The notes under the pieces are model-generated. The model was not told where the DNA came from. It saw only the letters and a list, made by a program, of their open reading frames with translations, and did no database searches. From NCBI GenBank assembly GCA_018417955.1, contig JACTVC010000033.1, forward strand, positions 462,022 through 526,021: a stretch of 64,000 nucleotides of DNA, read 5' to 3'. Positions within the stretch are counted from its first letter, which is position 1; every line of letters begins with the position of its first letter. This document shows positions 1-10,260 of the stretch, piece by piece. This DNA is from Laccaria trichodermophora. Taxonomy: Eukaryota; Basidiomycota; Agaricomycetes; Agaricales; Hydnangiaceae. The position numbers and the translations under genes were made by a program.

Positions 1-860
1 TTAGCCTTGAACCACAAGCCAGAATCACTATTCTGATCATCAATGTCCATGTTGTCATCTGAGTCAAGGATTTGCTGGTGCTTGTGCTAAAATACACATG
101 TTAGATTTTCCAATGAAGATTTGCATGTACTTTCTACCTTCTTAAAGCTCTTAGCATGATTTTTGGCCTTGGAAGGACTTGCACCTTCAGAGTTTGATGT
201 TGAGTGCTATTTATCACACATCAGTGATATTAAATGGGAAATGAATCAATCTAACAGACTTACCTGACGTTTCTTGTGACCTTTAGCCATAGTATGGAGA
301 GGAGATGGTGGTACAGAGTCAAGATTACAATAGTTGTGGCAGGTGCATGCAGCTGATGGCAGGTGTCCAAATTAGGAAATTTGAAAAACCAGGGTTGGAT
401 CAGTACTTTTGTGAGGCAAAAACCTGGGCTGGATCAGTACTTCTGTAAGGCAGAAAACAGGGTTGGATCAGTACTTCCATAGAACATTTTAGGGGCTGAA
501 TCAGTACTTTCATGGGAGATACTATAGGTTGAATCAGTACCTAATTAAACAAAACAGGGTTGAACCAGGAGTTTAAAAACCATAAAACCCAGGGTTAGAT
601 CAGTAGTTAAACATTCAAAAGAAGGGTTGTATTAGAACATCATATACCAGAGCTACATCAGTAGTTTAAGAGCTTGTAAAGAGGGGTTGAATAAGTAGTT
701 TAAAACTTCAAAAGCAGGGTTGTGTCAGTACTTTCGGAGCTTGAAAAGAGGGTTGGATCAGTAGTTAAAAACTTCAAAAGCAGGGTTGGATCAGTACTTT
801 GAGAGCTTGAAAAGAGGGTTGGATCAGTAGTTTAAAACTTCGCAAGATGGGTTTTTACCC
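1..860. repeat. Left arm of inverted minisatellite region
   Basis: Bases from about 310 are a degenerate array whose core is GGTTGGATCAGTACTT, separated by short variable spacers. Bases 1-310 are unique-looking. The whole arm reappears inverted: 310-860 matches about 1000-1719, and 1-310 matches about 2369-2640 on the other side of an inserted element. It therefore forms one half of a long imperfect palindrome. No protein-coding signal is visible. Confidence 0.8.
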
Positions 861-1719
861 CCTGTAGTCTTTGATCCAACCCCCCTTTTATGAGTACTGA
901 TCCAACCCCCAAAATGAAAGTACTGATCCAACTAAATATGAAGTACTGATTCAACCTTGAGGAAACTACAAACCCAACCCAGGTTTGTAATGTACTGATC
1001 CAACCCCCTTTTCAAGCTCTCAAAGTACTGATCCAACCCTGCTTTTGAAAATTTAAACTACTGATCCAACCCTCTTTTCAAGCTCTCAAAGTACTGATCC
1101 AACCCTGCTTTTGAAATTTCAAACTGCTGATCCAACCCTCTTTTCAAGCTTTCAAAGTACTGATCCAACCCTGCTTTTGAAGTTTTAAACTACTGATCCA
1201 ACCCTCTTTTCAAGCTCTCAAAGTACTGATCCAACCCTGCTTTTGAAGTTTTAAACTACTGATCCAACATTCTTTTCAAGCTCCCAAAGTACTGACACAA
1301 CCCTGCTTTTGAAGTTTTAAACTACTTATCCAACCCCTCTTTACAAGCTCTTAAACTACTGATGTAGCCCTGGTATATGATGTTCTAATACAACCCTTCT
1401 TTTGAATGTTTAACTACTGATCTAACCCTGGGTTTTATAGTTTTTAAACTCCTGATTCAACCCTGTTTTGTTTAATTAGGTACTGATTCAGCCTATAGTA
1501 TCTCCCATGAAAGTACTGATTCAGCCCCTAAAATGTTCTATGGAAGTACTGATCCAACCCTGTATTCTGCCTTACAGAAGTACTGATCCAGCCCAGGTTT
1601 TTGCCTCACAAAAGTACTGATCCAACCCTGGTTTTTCAAATTTCCTAGTTTGGACACCTGCCATCAGCTGCATGCACCTGCCACAACTATTGTAATCTTG
1701 ACTCTGTACCACCATCTCC
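861..1719. repeat. Right arm of inverted minisatellite region
   Basis: Carries the reverse complement of the core (GTACTGATCCAACC) in higher-order units that alternate long and short spacers. Bases 861 to about 1340 are also the reverse complement of about 3280-3765, next to the gypsy element, so this segment belongs to two overlapping inverted pairs. The last 8 bases (1712-1719, CCATCTCC) are the left target duplication of the element that follows. Confidence 0.75.
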
Positions 1720-2360
1720 CAAGGGGGTGGCGGAATGTGGAAAAGAGACCAACACTCGTTATTTTTTTTTCAGAGTTCCGCTTGACACCCCCCCACCACC
1801 TACCTTCCTAATAGAGTATGTTTTTCCCATACTATGTTTTTTTTTTTTGAATTCATAAAATTCACAGAAAATTTACAACAAGTAAATTCGGCCTAATGGC
1901 AGTGGTTACTCCAAATCTGATTATGTTGTACATTGCACCATGGCCGGCTGCATCGCAGTTATGGTCGCCGGGATTGTAATAGGGAGCTGGGATGGGAGGG
2001 TAATGGTGCCGAGTAAGAATCTGAAGCGTCAAAAGTGGTGTGACTGATTGCAACTAGGTCAGCGTAAATGCCGTTGGATCCTGCGCCTCTTGGCTTGGGC
2101 CCTTGGGGTGGCATGCGGAGTGTATTAGGGTGTGTCGAGACTTGAGACTCGACGTAGACGGTATGTCGCCACATCAGGTTTGTGATTGATTTGGACCGTC
2201 AGCGCTTCAGCTTCAACAGATGCATCTCATCAATCATCCATGGAACATCGCTGACGATGAAAATTTGAAATTGATGGGGGTCACTCTTTTTTTTTTCGGC
2301 CTGCGGCCAGACACCCCCCCCCAACCCTTGGTTCGGGATCCACGTCCCGCTACCCCCTTG
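1720..2360. mobile_element. Non-autonomous hAT-type MITE
   Basis: The element is 641 bp. The left end reads CAAGGGGGTGGCGG; the right end, reverse-complemented, reads CAAGGGGGTAGCGG. It is flanked by a perfect 8-bp direct repeat CCATCTCC (1712-1719 and 2361-2368). The uninterrupted target can be seen inverted at about 295-320, where CCATCTCC occurs once. An 8-bp duplication with CA-GGG type ends is typical of the hAT superfamily. No transposase is present, so it depends on an enzyme made elsewhere. Assignment to hAT rather than another 8-bp-duplication family rests on end sequence only. Confidence 0.85.
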
Positions 2361-2368
2361 CCATCTCC

Positions 2369-2640
2369 TCTCCATACTATGGCTGAAGGTCACAAGAAAC
2401 ATCAGGTAAGTCTGTTAGATTGATTCATTTCCCATCTAATATCACTGATGTGTGATAAATAGCACTCAACATCAAACTCTGAAGGTGCAAGTCCTTCCAA
2501 GGTCAAAAATCATGCTAAGAGCTTTAAGAAGGTAGAAAGTACATGCAAATCTTCATTGGAAAATCTAAAATGTGTATTTTAGCACAAGCACCAGCAGATC
2601 CTTGACTTAAGCACTTCCCCAATACCAATGATCTCATCCT
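2369..2640. repeat. Outer part of right inverted arm
   Basis: Inverted copy of bases 1-310, displaced from the rest of the arm by insertion of the 641-bp MITE. It contains no open frame of note. Confidence 0.7.
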
Positions 2641-2679
2641 GACAGAGCTGATATCTCACTGAATTCCAGCGTCCCAAAT

Positions 2680-3123
2680 ATGGTAAGTAAAAAACCCAGG
2701 TTGAATCAGTACTTTGATACACCAAAATCCAGGTTGGATGAGTACTTTGATACACCAAAACCCAGGTTGGATCAGTACTTTAATACATCAAAACCCAGGT
2801 TGAATCAGTACTTTAATACATCAAAACCCAGGTTGGATCAGTACTTTGATACACCAAAACCTAGGTTGGATCAGTACTTTAATACATCAAAACCCAGGTT
2901 GGATCAGTACTTTAATACACCAAAACCCAGGTTGGATCAGTACTTTGATACACCAAAACCCAGGTTGGATCAGTACTTTAATACACCAAAACCCAGGTTG
3001 GATCAGTACTTTGATACACCAAAACCCAGGTTGGATCAGTACTTTAATACACCAAAACCCAGGTTGGATCAGTACTTTAATACATCAAAACTGGGGTTGT
3101 ATCAGCACTTCCAAAAGAGTTGA
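2680..3123 (+). repeat. 33-bp tandem minisatellite with open frame
   Basis: About a dozen copies of a 33-bp unit containing the core GGTTGGATCAGTACTTT with alternating GATACACC and AATACATC spacers. Because 33 is a multiple of three, one frame stays open for 147 codons and would encode an 11-residue repeat (PRLDQYFDTPK and variants). A second frame is also open. Nothing supports translation: there is no promoter or conserved partner, and the same core lies out of frame in neighbouring arrays. It is most simply a satellite expansion. Confidence 0.85.
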
Positions 3124-3279
3124 CTCAGTACTTGGAAAATGCTGGATCAGTACTTATAAAAAGGTTAGATCAGTACTTTATATATCTAATAATGGGGGTT
3201 GTCTCAGTACATTTGGGTTTTGCTGGATCAGCACTTTGTAAACCAGGGTTGGATCAAAGACTACAGGGGGTAGAAACAT

Positions 3280-3765
3280 ATTTTGGTAAAACTTCAAAAG
3301 CAGGGTTGTGTCAGTACTTTGAGAGCTTGAAAAGGGGGTTGGATCAGTAGTTTAAAACTTCAAAAGCAGGGTTGTGTCAGTACTTTGAGAGCTTGAAAAG
3401 GGGGTTGGATCAGTACTTTAAAACTTCAAAAGCAGGGTTGGATCAGTACTTTGAGAGCTTGAAAAGAGGGTTGGATCAGTAGTTTAAAACTTCAAAAGGA
3501 GGGTTGTGTCAGTACTTTGAGAGCTTGAAAAGGGGGTTGGATCAGTACTTTAAAACTTCAAAAGCAGGGTTGTGTCAGTACTTTGAGAGCTTGAAAAGGG
3601 GGTTGGATCAGTACATTACAAACCTGGGTTGGGTTTGTAGTTTCCTCAAGGTTGAATCAGTACTTCATATTTAGTTGGATCAGTACTTTTATTTTGGGGG
3701 TTGGATCAGTACTCATAAAAGGGGGGTTGGATCAAAGACTACAGGGGGTAAAAACCCATCTTGCG
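3280..3765. repeat. 66-bp higher-order repeat array
   Basis: Units of about 66 bp made of two diverged core copies (one with GTGTCAGTACTTTGAGAG, one with GGATCAGTAGTTTAAAAC). It is the inverse of about 861-1340. The similarity stops at about 3766, which is taken as the left limit of the gypsy sequence. Confidence 0.75.
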
Positions 3766-4148
3766 ACAAAAATACTTCATATGATTTATTAAACCCCCCC
3801 GTGATCAAGCCGCCTCCTCTGCCAAAACCTAAGTTGAAAGAACAAATTAAAATCACAAAAGCAGATAAAAAGTTGGTTCTCGCCGAACTAATGATGGTCT
3901 GCAATGACAGGATTAACCATCTCAAACTTAAACCGGAAAAGGTTAAGGATTTTGACATTGTTGACGCTGTCCAAGAACACATTGAAGTTCTAGCGATGCA
4001 AGATTCACTGCTACAAAAAGAAACAGAATTAAAGAATGAATACAGCGCAATCTTCAAACCAATCCCACATGTCAACGAATTACCGCATGAAGTGGTTGCC
4101 AAGATTCATGTAAAAGACGCAGAGAAAACAATAAAATCACGTTCCTAA
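3766..4148 (+). pseudogene. Gypsy pol, segment upstream of reverse transcriptase
   Basis: The open frame encodes a charged linker that in related elements lies between protease and reverse transcriptase. It contains a His-Val-Asn-Glu-Leu-Pro segment typical of the region just before the RT fingers. The frame ends at a TAA (4146-4148) and is in phase with the downstream RT frame, so this is a nonsense change inside pol, not a natural gene end. The open frame begins upstream in minisatellite DNA, which shows that the 5' part was lost. Confidence 0.7.
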
Positions 4149-6521
4149 CCATCCCCGCGCAAGTATAAAGAGGCATGGCAGATATTGATTCAACAACATC
4201 TGGATGCTGGTCGTATCCGTCCATCATCTTCACCTTGCGCCTTGCCAGCATTTATTGTTCCAAAGGCAAACCCAAATGTCCTACCACGGTGGGTCAATGA
4301 CTTTCGGCAACTTAACGAAAACACCATCACGGACTCCCACCCACTTCCAAGAATAGATGACATTCTGACAGACTGCGCTAAGGGGAAGATCTGGGCAACG
4401 ATTGGTATGACCAATAGTTTCTTTCAAACGCGAATGCACCCAGATCACGTTCATTTGACAGCCATGAACACCCCATTAGGTCTATATGAATGGCTTGTGA
4501 TGCCAATGGGACTGAAGAATGCCCCTGCTATTCACCAACAACATGTTACTGCTGCACTACGCCATCTCCTGGGCAAATTCTGTCATATTTATTTGGACGA
4601 CATCGTGATCTGGTCAAACACTGTGGAAGAACACGAGAAGAATGTTCGCACAGTTCTACAAGCGCTTCATGATGCTCGACTGTACATCAACCCAGATAAA
4701 ACTAAACTATTCTGCACCGAAATCAATTTCCTAGGTCATCACATTAGTGCCCATGGAATCGAGGCTGACTCGGGAAAAGTCAACCGTATCATGTCATGGC
4801 CAACACCAACATCAGCTACAGAAGTCCGGAGTTTCTTGGGACTGGTCCGGTATATCTCCGCTTTCCTGCCTGCACTTGCTGAACATACAGGTGTACTCAC
4901 GGAACTTACGACGAAAGCCTCTGACAAGAATTTCCCGCTGTGGGCACCAAAATTTCAGGTCGCGTATGATGTGATAAAGGCGATTGTAACAGGGCGGGAA
5001 TGCTTAACAACTATCGATTTCAACAAAATGCCAGAAAACAAGATCTTTGTGACAACGGATGCGAGTGACAAACGATCTGGCAGCGTACTCTCCTTTGGTC
5101 CTACATGGGAAACAGCCCGCCCAGTCGCTTTCGATTCAATGATGTTCAAGGGTGCTGAACTGAATTATCCTGTTCATGAAAAAGAATTACTGGCTGTTAT
5201 CTGTGCATTGAAAAAATGGCAAGTGGACCTACTTGGCTTGCCATTCTTTGTTTACACTGATCATAAAACACTGGAGAATTTCTTATCTCAGAAGGATCTC
5301 TTGAGGCGCCAAGCTCGATGGATGGAATTTCTCTCCCAATTTGATGCCAAGATCATGTACATCAAAGGGGACAACAACACTGTTGCGGACGCACTCTCCC
5401 GCTTACCAACCAACACCGATTCTTCAACAGCTAATGTGTCGGCTAGGCACCCATACGATTTTTGTGAGGACGACGACACCCTGTGCGCTGTGGCTTCAAT
5501 ATCTCTATCCTCATCACAAAACCCTTGGGAGGCAGCCAAATCGCTAGCTAACATGTCAGCGATATCAAACAACATCAGTGCAACATTGAAAATCATGGCG
5601 GACAAAGATTTCCTTGAATCTGTGAAATCCAGGTACGCTGAAGACGCTTGGTGTAAAACGTTACCCTCTGCCGCTCTCAGTTTCTCCAACCTTGTTTTAC
5701 GTGATGGCCTTTGGTACATAGGTGAAAGGCTAATCATACCGCGCACAGGTAACCTTCGCGAATTGTTGTTTGCACTGGCCCACGACACCCTCGGCCACTT
5801 CGGTTTCCACAAGACTTATGGCTCACTGAGAACGGCTTACTACTGGCCAAATATGCGAAGGGACTTGGAACAGGGCTACATTGCCTCCTGCCCTGAATGT
5901 CAACGTAACAAGTTGTCAACAATAAAACCTTACGGCCCACTGCACCCACTCCCAGTACCCGATCAACAAGGCGATTCCGTTGCAATCGATTTCATCGGCC
6001 CACTACCAGAAGATGAAAACAAGAACTGCATAATCACGTTCACTGACCACTTAGGTAGCGATATCCAGTTAGTCACAACACAGACAGACATCACGGCTGA
6101 AGATCTAGCAATCCTATTTTTTGATAAGTGGTATTGTGAAAATGGTCTACCAGCTGACATCGTTTCCGATAGAGACAAACTCTTCATTTCAAGATTTTGG
6201 AGAGCTCTGCATAAGCTGACTGGCATCAAATTGAAACTGTCGACGTCGTATCACCTGGAAACGGATGGCGCAAGCGAATGGACTAACAAGACCGTCAATC
6301 AAGCCCTGCAATTTCACGTCGAGCGTAACCAAATGGGCTGGGTCTGCGCCTTACTGCAAGTCCATTTTGACATCATGAACACCGTAAACAAATCAACTGG
6401 CTTTACGCCATTCCAACTCCATTTTGGTCAAAGCCCTAGGGTTATCCCACCACTCATGCCTGCCAAATCTTCTGCAACAGTCGCTGACATCAATGTGTGG
6501 CATGTCATCAGACGTTCTTGA
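4149..6521 (+). pseudogene. Gypsy pol: reverse transcriptase, RNase H, integrase
   Basis: The RT fingers and palm include a YLDD box near 4591. RNase H has the TTDASDKRSG motif near 5056 and a later DALSRL end. Integrase has an HHCC-type zinc domain (HDTLGHFG, then CPEC near 5888) and a DDE core (AIDFIGPLP, IVSDRD, GASEW). The first RT catalytic aspartate, expected before MTNSFFQ, is glycine (GGT at 4404-4406). The frame ends just after integrase at 6521; sequence homologous to the continuation lies in another frame from about 6505. There is no convincing ATG at the head, as expected for an internal pol segment. Confidence 0.9.
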
Positions 6522-7050
6522 GGCACAAGATAACCTCCTTAGGGCTAAGATTTCCCAATCTGTTCAAGCAAATAAGCACAGGACGCTAACCTTTCCATTC
6601 AGTATAGGTTCACGTGTGCGGTTATCTACGCTACATCGACATAACGAATACAAGGCTAAAGGCGAAAAGCGTGTGGCCAAGTTCATGCCACGATACGACA
6701 GCCCTTACACTGTTATCGACGTCGATGAAGAACATTCCACTGTGACCTTGGATCTACCTAACTCCCCAAATATCTGTCTGACTTTCCACACTTCAGAGGT
6801 CCTCCCTTACGTCGAATCCAATACTACCCTATTCCCATCCTGCCGTTTTGAAGAACTTGATCCCATCATCACAGATGATGGCAACGAAGAATTCTACATC
6901 GATCGTATACTGGACGCACATCGACACGGATGTGGTTATCAATACCTGGTCCATTGGCGCAGTTATGGCCAAGAACACAACAAGTGGTTACCCGGTTCCG
7001 AACTTCAAGACTGCGAAGCATTGGACTCCTGGCTGGCCTCACGCGGATGA
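6505..7050 (+). pseudogene. Gypsy pol C-terminus with chromodomain
   Basis: Continues the integrase C-terminal (GPY/F-like) region in a shifted frame from about 6505, starting near DVLEAQDNLLRAKISQS. It ends with a chromodomain (IDRILDAH, YLVHWRSYG, HNKWLPGSEL, then a helix ending SWLA). In chromoviruses this domain guides integration to particular chromatin. The shift relative to the upstream pol frame is a frame-breaking mutation or a missed recoding event; with the stop and active-site change elsewhere, mutation is likelier. Confidence 0.85.
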
Positions 7051-7212
7051 TCTGCTTTTATGTAGATTTTCTTTTGCTCTTGCCAGCCGGTAGCTTTTTC
7101 CCACAGGGTTTTGACGCACCTGGCGTTCAGATTTTACTTACTCTTCTTACTAACCTTTCCTGATTTTTGTTTTGCTTTGACGTATATTTTTTTTTTTCAG
7201 AACATGGGAGGG

Positions 7213-7434
7213 TGTAATCCTGGGATTACCACATCAGGCAGTTGTTTGGCATCGGCATCCAGACTATTTGGTTTCCTACATACACACGATCCTCTCTTAA
7301 CCACGTACCATCATCTACTCCTGCATACGCACCCCCTTCTTTTACCTTTACCTTCTAGATACCCTCAGAATCATATACTCAGTTAAATTCTGATGGTTTC
7401 TCTGTGAGTAGTGTTATCTGTCCTGTCTACACAG
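7213..7434 (+). repeat. Candidate 3' LTR of gypsy element
   Basis: Begins TGTAATCCTGGGATTACC directly after a purine tract (ATGGGAGGG at 7204-7212), as expected for a polypurine tract and an LTR start. The end is placed near TGTCTACACA by the TG...CA rule, but no 5' copy exists to confirm it. The right part contains a perfect 10-bp hairpin (7417-7440). Confidence 0.5.
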
Positions 7435-7440
7435 GACAGA
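7417..7440. other. Perfect hairpin, 10-bp stem
   Basis: TCTGTCCTGT and ACAGGACAGA flank a 4-nt loop (CTAC). It lies at the junction between the gypsy 3' end and a truncated Helitron-like repeat. It could be part of the LTR or a transposon end hairpin. Confidence 0.6.
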
Positions 7441-7446
7441 TTTCCA

Positions 7447-7597
7447 CAAATCTCAGAAAATCATAAAGTGATTACATGTCATTGCAACTGATTGAATGTC
7501 AGGAGGGTGGTCACATGACCAATTTCCTAAAATCAAATTTCACGTCCACAGAAAGGACTCATACATGCCATGCAAAGCACTGGCCCACACCCACAAG
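7447..7597 (-). mobile_element. Truncated copy of 1.16-kb Helitron-like repeat
   Basis: Matches the right ends (as written on +) of the full repeats at 15266, 18594 and 22111, including the terminal GCCCACACCCACAAG followed by T. Only the last 150 bp or so remain; the rest is replaced by gypsy sequence on the left. Confidence 0.75.
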
Positions 7598-7770
7598 TCT
7601 TTTAGAGTCTATGGTAGTCTATAGACTTTTGTAGTCTTTTGCAGTGTATTAGTAGACTTTGTAGTCTAAGTTTGACTTTTGTAGTCTTTTATAGTGTATC
7701 AATAAACTGTGTAGTCTAAGTCCAACTTTTTTGTAGTCTATCAGTAAACTTGGTAGTCTATATCTGAATG
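7598..7770. repeat. GTAGTCTAAGT-type minisatellite
   Basis: Degenerate tandem repeats built from TTTTGTAGTCTTTT and GTAGTCTAAGT segments with a period of roughly 60-70 bp. Non-coding. Confidence 0.6.
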
Positions 7771-8100
7771 TTATAGTAGGGCATGCACCTTCCTTTTTTG
7801 GTCATTTTTCTGAGGTCTTTATTGTCCTCCACTAGATTCTTGCCAGAATCCAGTAGAATCCAGGGAATTCCTGGAATTCCAGAGGAATCAAATTTGGCAA
7901 AGGGCCCTGCCAAATTGATCAAACAATTCTGCGGAATTTTGAATGGAATTCAAATTCTGCTGGAATGATTCCAGTGATCACCCAGAAGGAATGCTCATGG
8001 AACGAGACAGAATGGAATTCCTGATGCCCAAATCAAACGTCGGCATTTGCCGACATTTGATTTGGGCATCATCAACAAACAATGCCATCTCTTTCAACCA
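7771..8100. other. GGAATTCC-rich segment with 48-bp palindrome
   Basis: The segment has many GGAATTC motifs and a nearly perfect inverted repeat at 8023-8070: GATGCCCAAATCAAA, then CGTCGGCA and TGCCGACA, then TTTGATTTGGGCATC, with one mismatch. No gene is visible. The palindrome may be two abutting copies of a short terminal repeat. Confidence 0.6.
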
Positions 8101-8379
8101 CCACCATCATCACTAACGCCTACACACCACGTCACCAATGTCCACCACCATGCACACCAGCCATGATGAGACAACAACAACAGCCACAATATGGGAGATG
8201 ATGCCTTGATGCCACATCAACAACCCCAGTAAACGAGCATGGCAACCAGACAATGAATGATGAAATTGTCATTCGTCGTCCTAGGTGAGCACCCCCCCCC
8301 AAACTCATCCCAACCCAGCTCGCTAACACCATGCCCATGATGAGGGACGGACAGCATGCCGGCACACCACCACACCAAC

Positions 8380-8650
8380 ACATGACTACCATGACCATGC
8401 CCATGGATGACATGCCTCACCACATCAACGGACTGCCACCACGTCAACAGACAACGCCCACATCAACGGACGACAATGACATGTCAGCAGATGATGACAC
8501 CTATGTCAATGGATGACGAGCACATCAGCAGACAACGACAATGTCAGCAGACAACACCCACATCAACAGATGACGACAACCATGTCAGTGGATGATGACA
8601 ACCACATCAGCAGACAACGACACCCATGTCAACAGACGATGAGCACAGTG
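8380..8650. repeat. CATCAACAGACAACG-type tandem repeats
   Basis: Repeats of 20-40 bp with the motif ACCACATCAACAGACAACGAC and variants. Several short frames stay open by repeat structure only and are not gene-like. Confidence 0.65.
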
Positions 8651-8654
8651 GACG

Positions 8655-8885
8655 ACAATGACCCACCCTCTTCCCTGTCCCTCCTCCCCTCCCTTTCCAT
8701 CCCCCCTTCCTTGTGCCTATCTTTGTCCATCTCCCCTCCCTTTTCTCTCCCCCTTCCTTGTCCATCCCCCCTTCCCTTTCTCTGTCCCTTCCCCCTTCCT
8801 TGTGTGTGCCTCTCTTTGCCCATCTTCTTCTCCCCCCTTCCATCCCCCCTCCCCCCTTCCCTGTGCCTCCCCCTTCCTATAGTAT
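8655..8885. repeat. Polypyrimidine tract
   Basis: Almost entirely C and T on the plus strand (CCCTCCCTTTCC and related units), with purines on the other strand. Such a tract can form triplex or H-DNA. There is no coding evidence. Confidence 0.7.
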
Positions 8886-8993
8886 ACACTGTAGTAAAAT
8901 GTATTTTATGTTATAATTGAAATACATTAAAATTTGATTTCTATTTAAATTTGACTTCTGAATTTTGAAAGAATATGAAGCTATCAGTATAAG

Positions 8994-9186
8994 GTGACTT
9001 CAGAATGTAATAGAATAGATTTATGTAGCTCTACTGAATATACTACAATATGTGAACAATTGAATGCATGGCTTGCTGGATTTGAGCCAATTCTCAAATA
9101 CATGAAACATGGAAATTTCAACTGGTTTTTACATGCAATGTTGTTTTATCACACAAAACACACTCAACAGAAACACAAAGCAAACA
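8994..9186 (+). pseudogene. Gene fragment running into long-TIR element
   Basis: A plus-strand frame encodes a segment containing LNAWLAGFEPILKYM and NFNWFLHAMLFYHTK, then enters the left terminal repeat of the next element and stops there. The family was not recognised; it reads like part of a larger mobile-element protein. It is not the missing C-terminus of the KDZ gene on the other flank, because it points the opposite way and its reverse strand is not open. Confidence 0.4.
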
Positions 9187-10260
9187 CAGGGGAGAACCAG
9201 CTATTTGGCCAATGGGCACATGAGTAAGCATATGTTGATTGGAGGCATTAATGCTCTCCCATATTCTTCCCATATACCTACAGTGTGCATTTGAAATTTA
9301 ATTCAAGTATGCTCCAAAATGCAAATATCATGGGAATCCTAGTCACAGAAAAAATATGCCCATTTGAATGGGCTATAATATGTGGCTGATTTGTTCATTT
9401 AATATGTGACCAGAATGTGCCCAATAGGCAGATTATGGTCACATGCTTGATGTATAACCATGCTAAAGTAAATATACACACATAAATGCAATCAACATGT
9501 GAGTGCTAGGCACATAGATATTGACATATCAAATAAAATGCTTTCAATGTAATCAGGGGGCAAATTGAAAAGTCACAAAAAAAATGTACCCATCATGTAG
9601 GCAAGATGTGGAGGTCAGGCACATGCTGAGAAAATTTATTATCTGAGCTTCATGAAATTGATGGTAACATTATGATCACATATAAAATATTCTTCAAATT
9701 TGCCCCAGTGGCACATGAAAGAGATATTTTGGTCACATTTAAAATGTAATCCTTCCATTTGCTTTAAAATGAGTACAGTATTTTCTTGGCACTATCATTT
9801 ATAATAAGCCTGGTGTAGCCATGTGAAAGTATATTGAATGATCAAAAAAAAAAAAAAAATCCTGGCATGTGCCCAGGAAACACATTGAGAAAGAAAAAAA
9901 AAATTATCAAACAGGGTAAATTTGAAATTTTGGCTAGTAAGTATAGTAAAATTTTGTTCCTCTAGTAAAGTTAGAGAAAGGGGCAGCAGGGAGCTTCTGA
10001 CTGGCTTCATTAGCTGTCAATGTTCAAGTGTAGATAATTATTGATAATAGAAATCAATACATAATATCAATTGCTGTTATCAATACTGGATAATAGTAAA
10101 CTATGCGCCTAATATGGATAACTACTAATTGCTGACTGAAGTGTGGTAGATAAGGGATAATAATTGTTGTTATCAATAATGATGCCAGATAATAGTAAAC
10201 TGTATGATAGAGTACGATAATGCTAACCACAGACTGGGGAAAGGCGTCAAGTTGCCTTCA
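9187..10260. repeat. Left terminal inverted repeat
   Basis: The outer 800 bp contain repeated ATGTGAC and CACATGA motifs. The inner part (about 10020-10240) is a GATAATAGTAAACTATG-type AT-rich minisatellite. Both features recur inverted in the right arm. An A-run (9845-9860) and several short frames are present, but no gene. Confidence 0.75.

Larger units (their letters stand above)
3766..7434 (+). mobile_element. Truncated Ty3/gypsy chromovirus-type retrotransposon
   Basis: The order is linker region before RT, reverse transcriptase, RNase H, integrase, chromodomain, polypurine-like tract, candidate 3' LTR. This is the order of fungal chromoviruses. The gag and protease part and the 5' LTR are missing, because minisatellite DNA abuts the coding region at about 3766. 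With one internal stop, one frameshift and a lost RT active-site residue, the copy is dead. Insertion time cannot be judged because only one LTR is visible. Confidence 0.85.

Noticed and set aside
2680..3123. 33-bp direct repeats resembling a CRISPR array, or a repeat protein of 147 residues
   Set aside because: There are no unique spacers; the spacers are themselves near-identical. This is a eukaryotic genome. The open frame follows from a repeat length divisible by three.
3713..4102. Antisense open frame across the gypsy linker
   Set aside because: It is a shadow of the sense pol frame, which has clear family features.
5288..5812. 174-codon antisense frame inside gypsy pol
   Set aside because: It lies opposite the RNase H and integrase region and shows no family resemblance.
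8607..8889. Arginine/glycine-rich antisense frames
   Set aside because: They are products of the polypyrimidine tract with low complexity and no start context.
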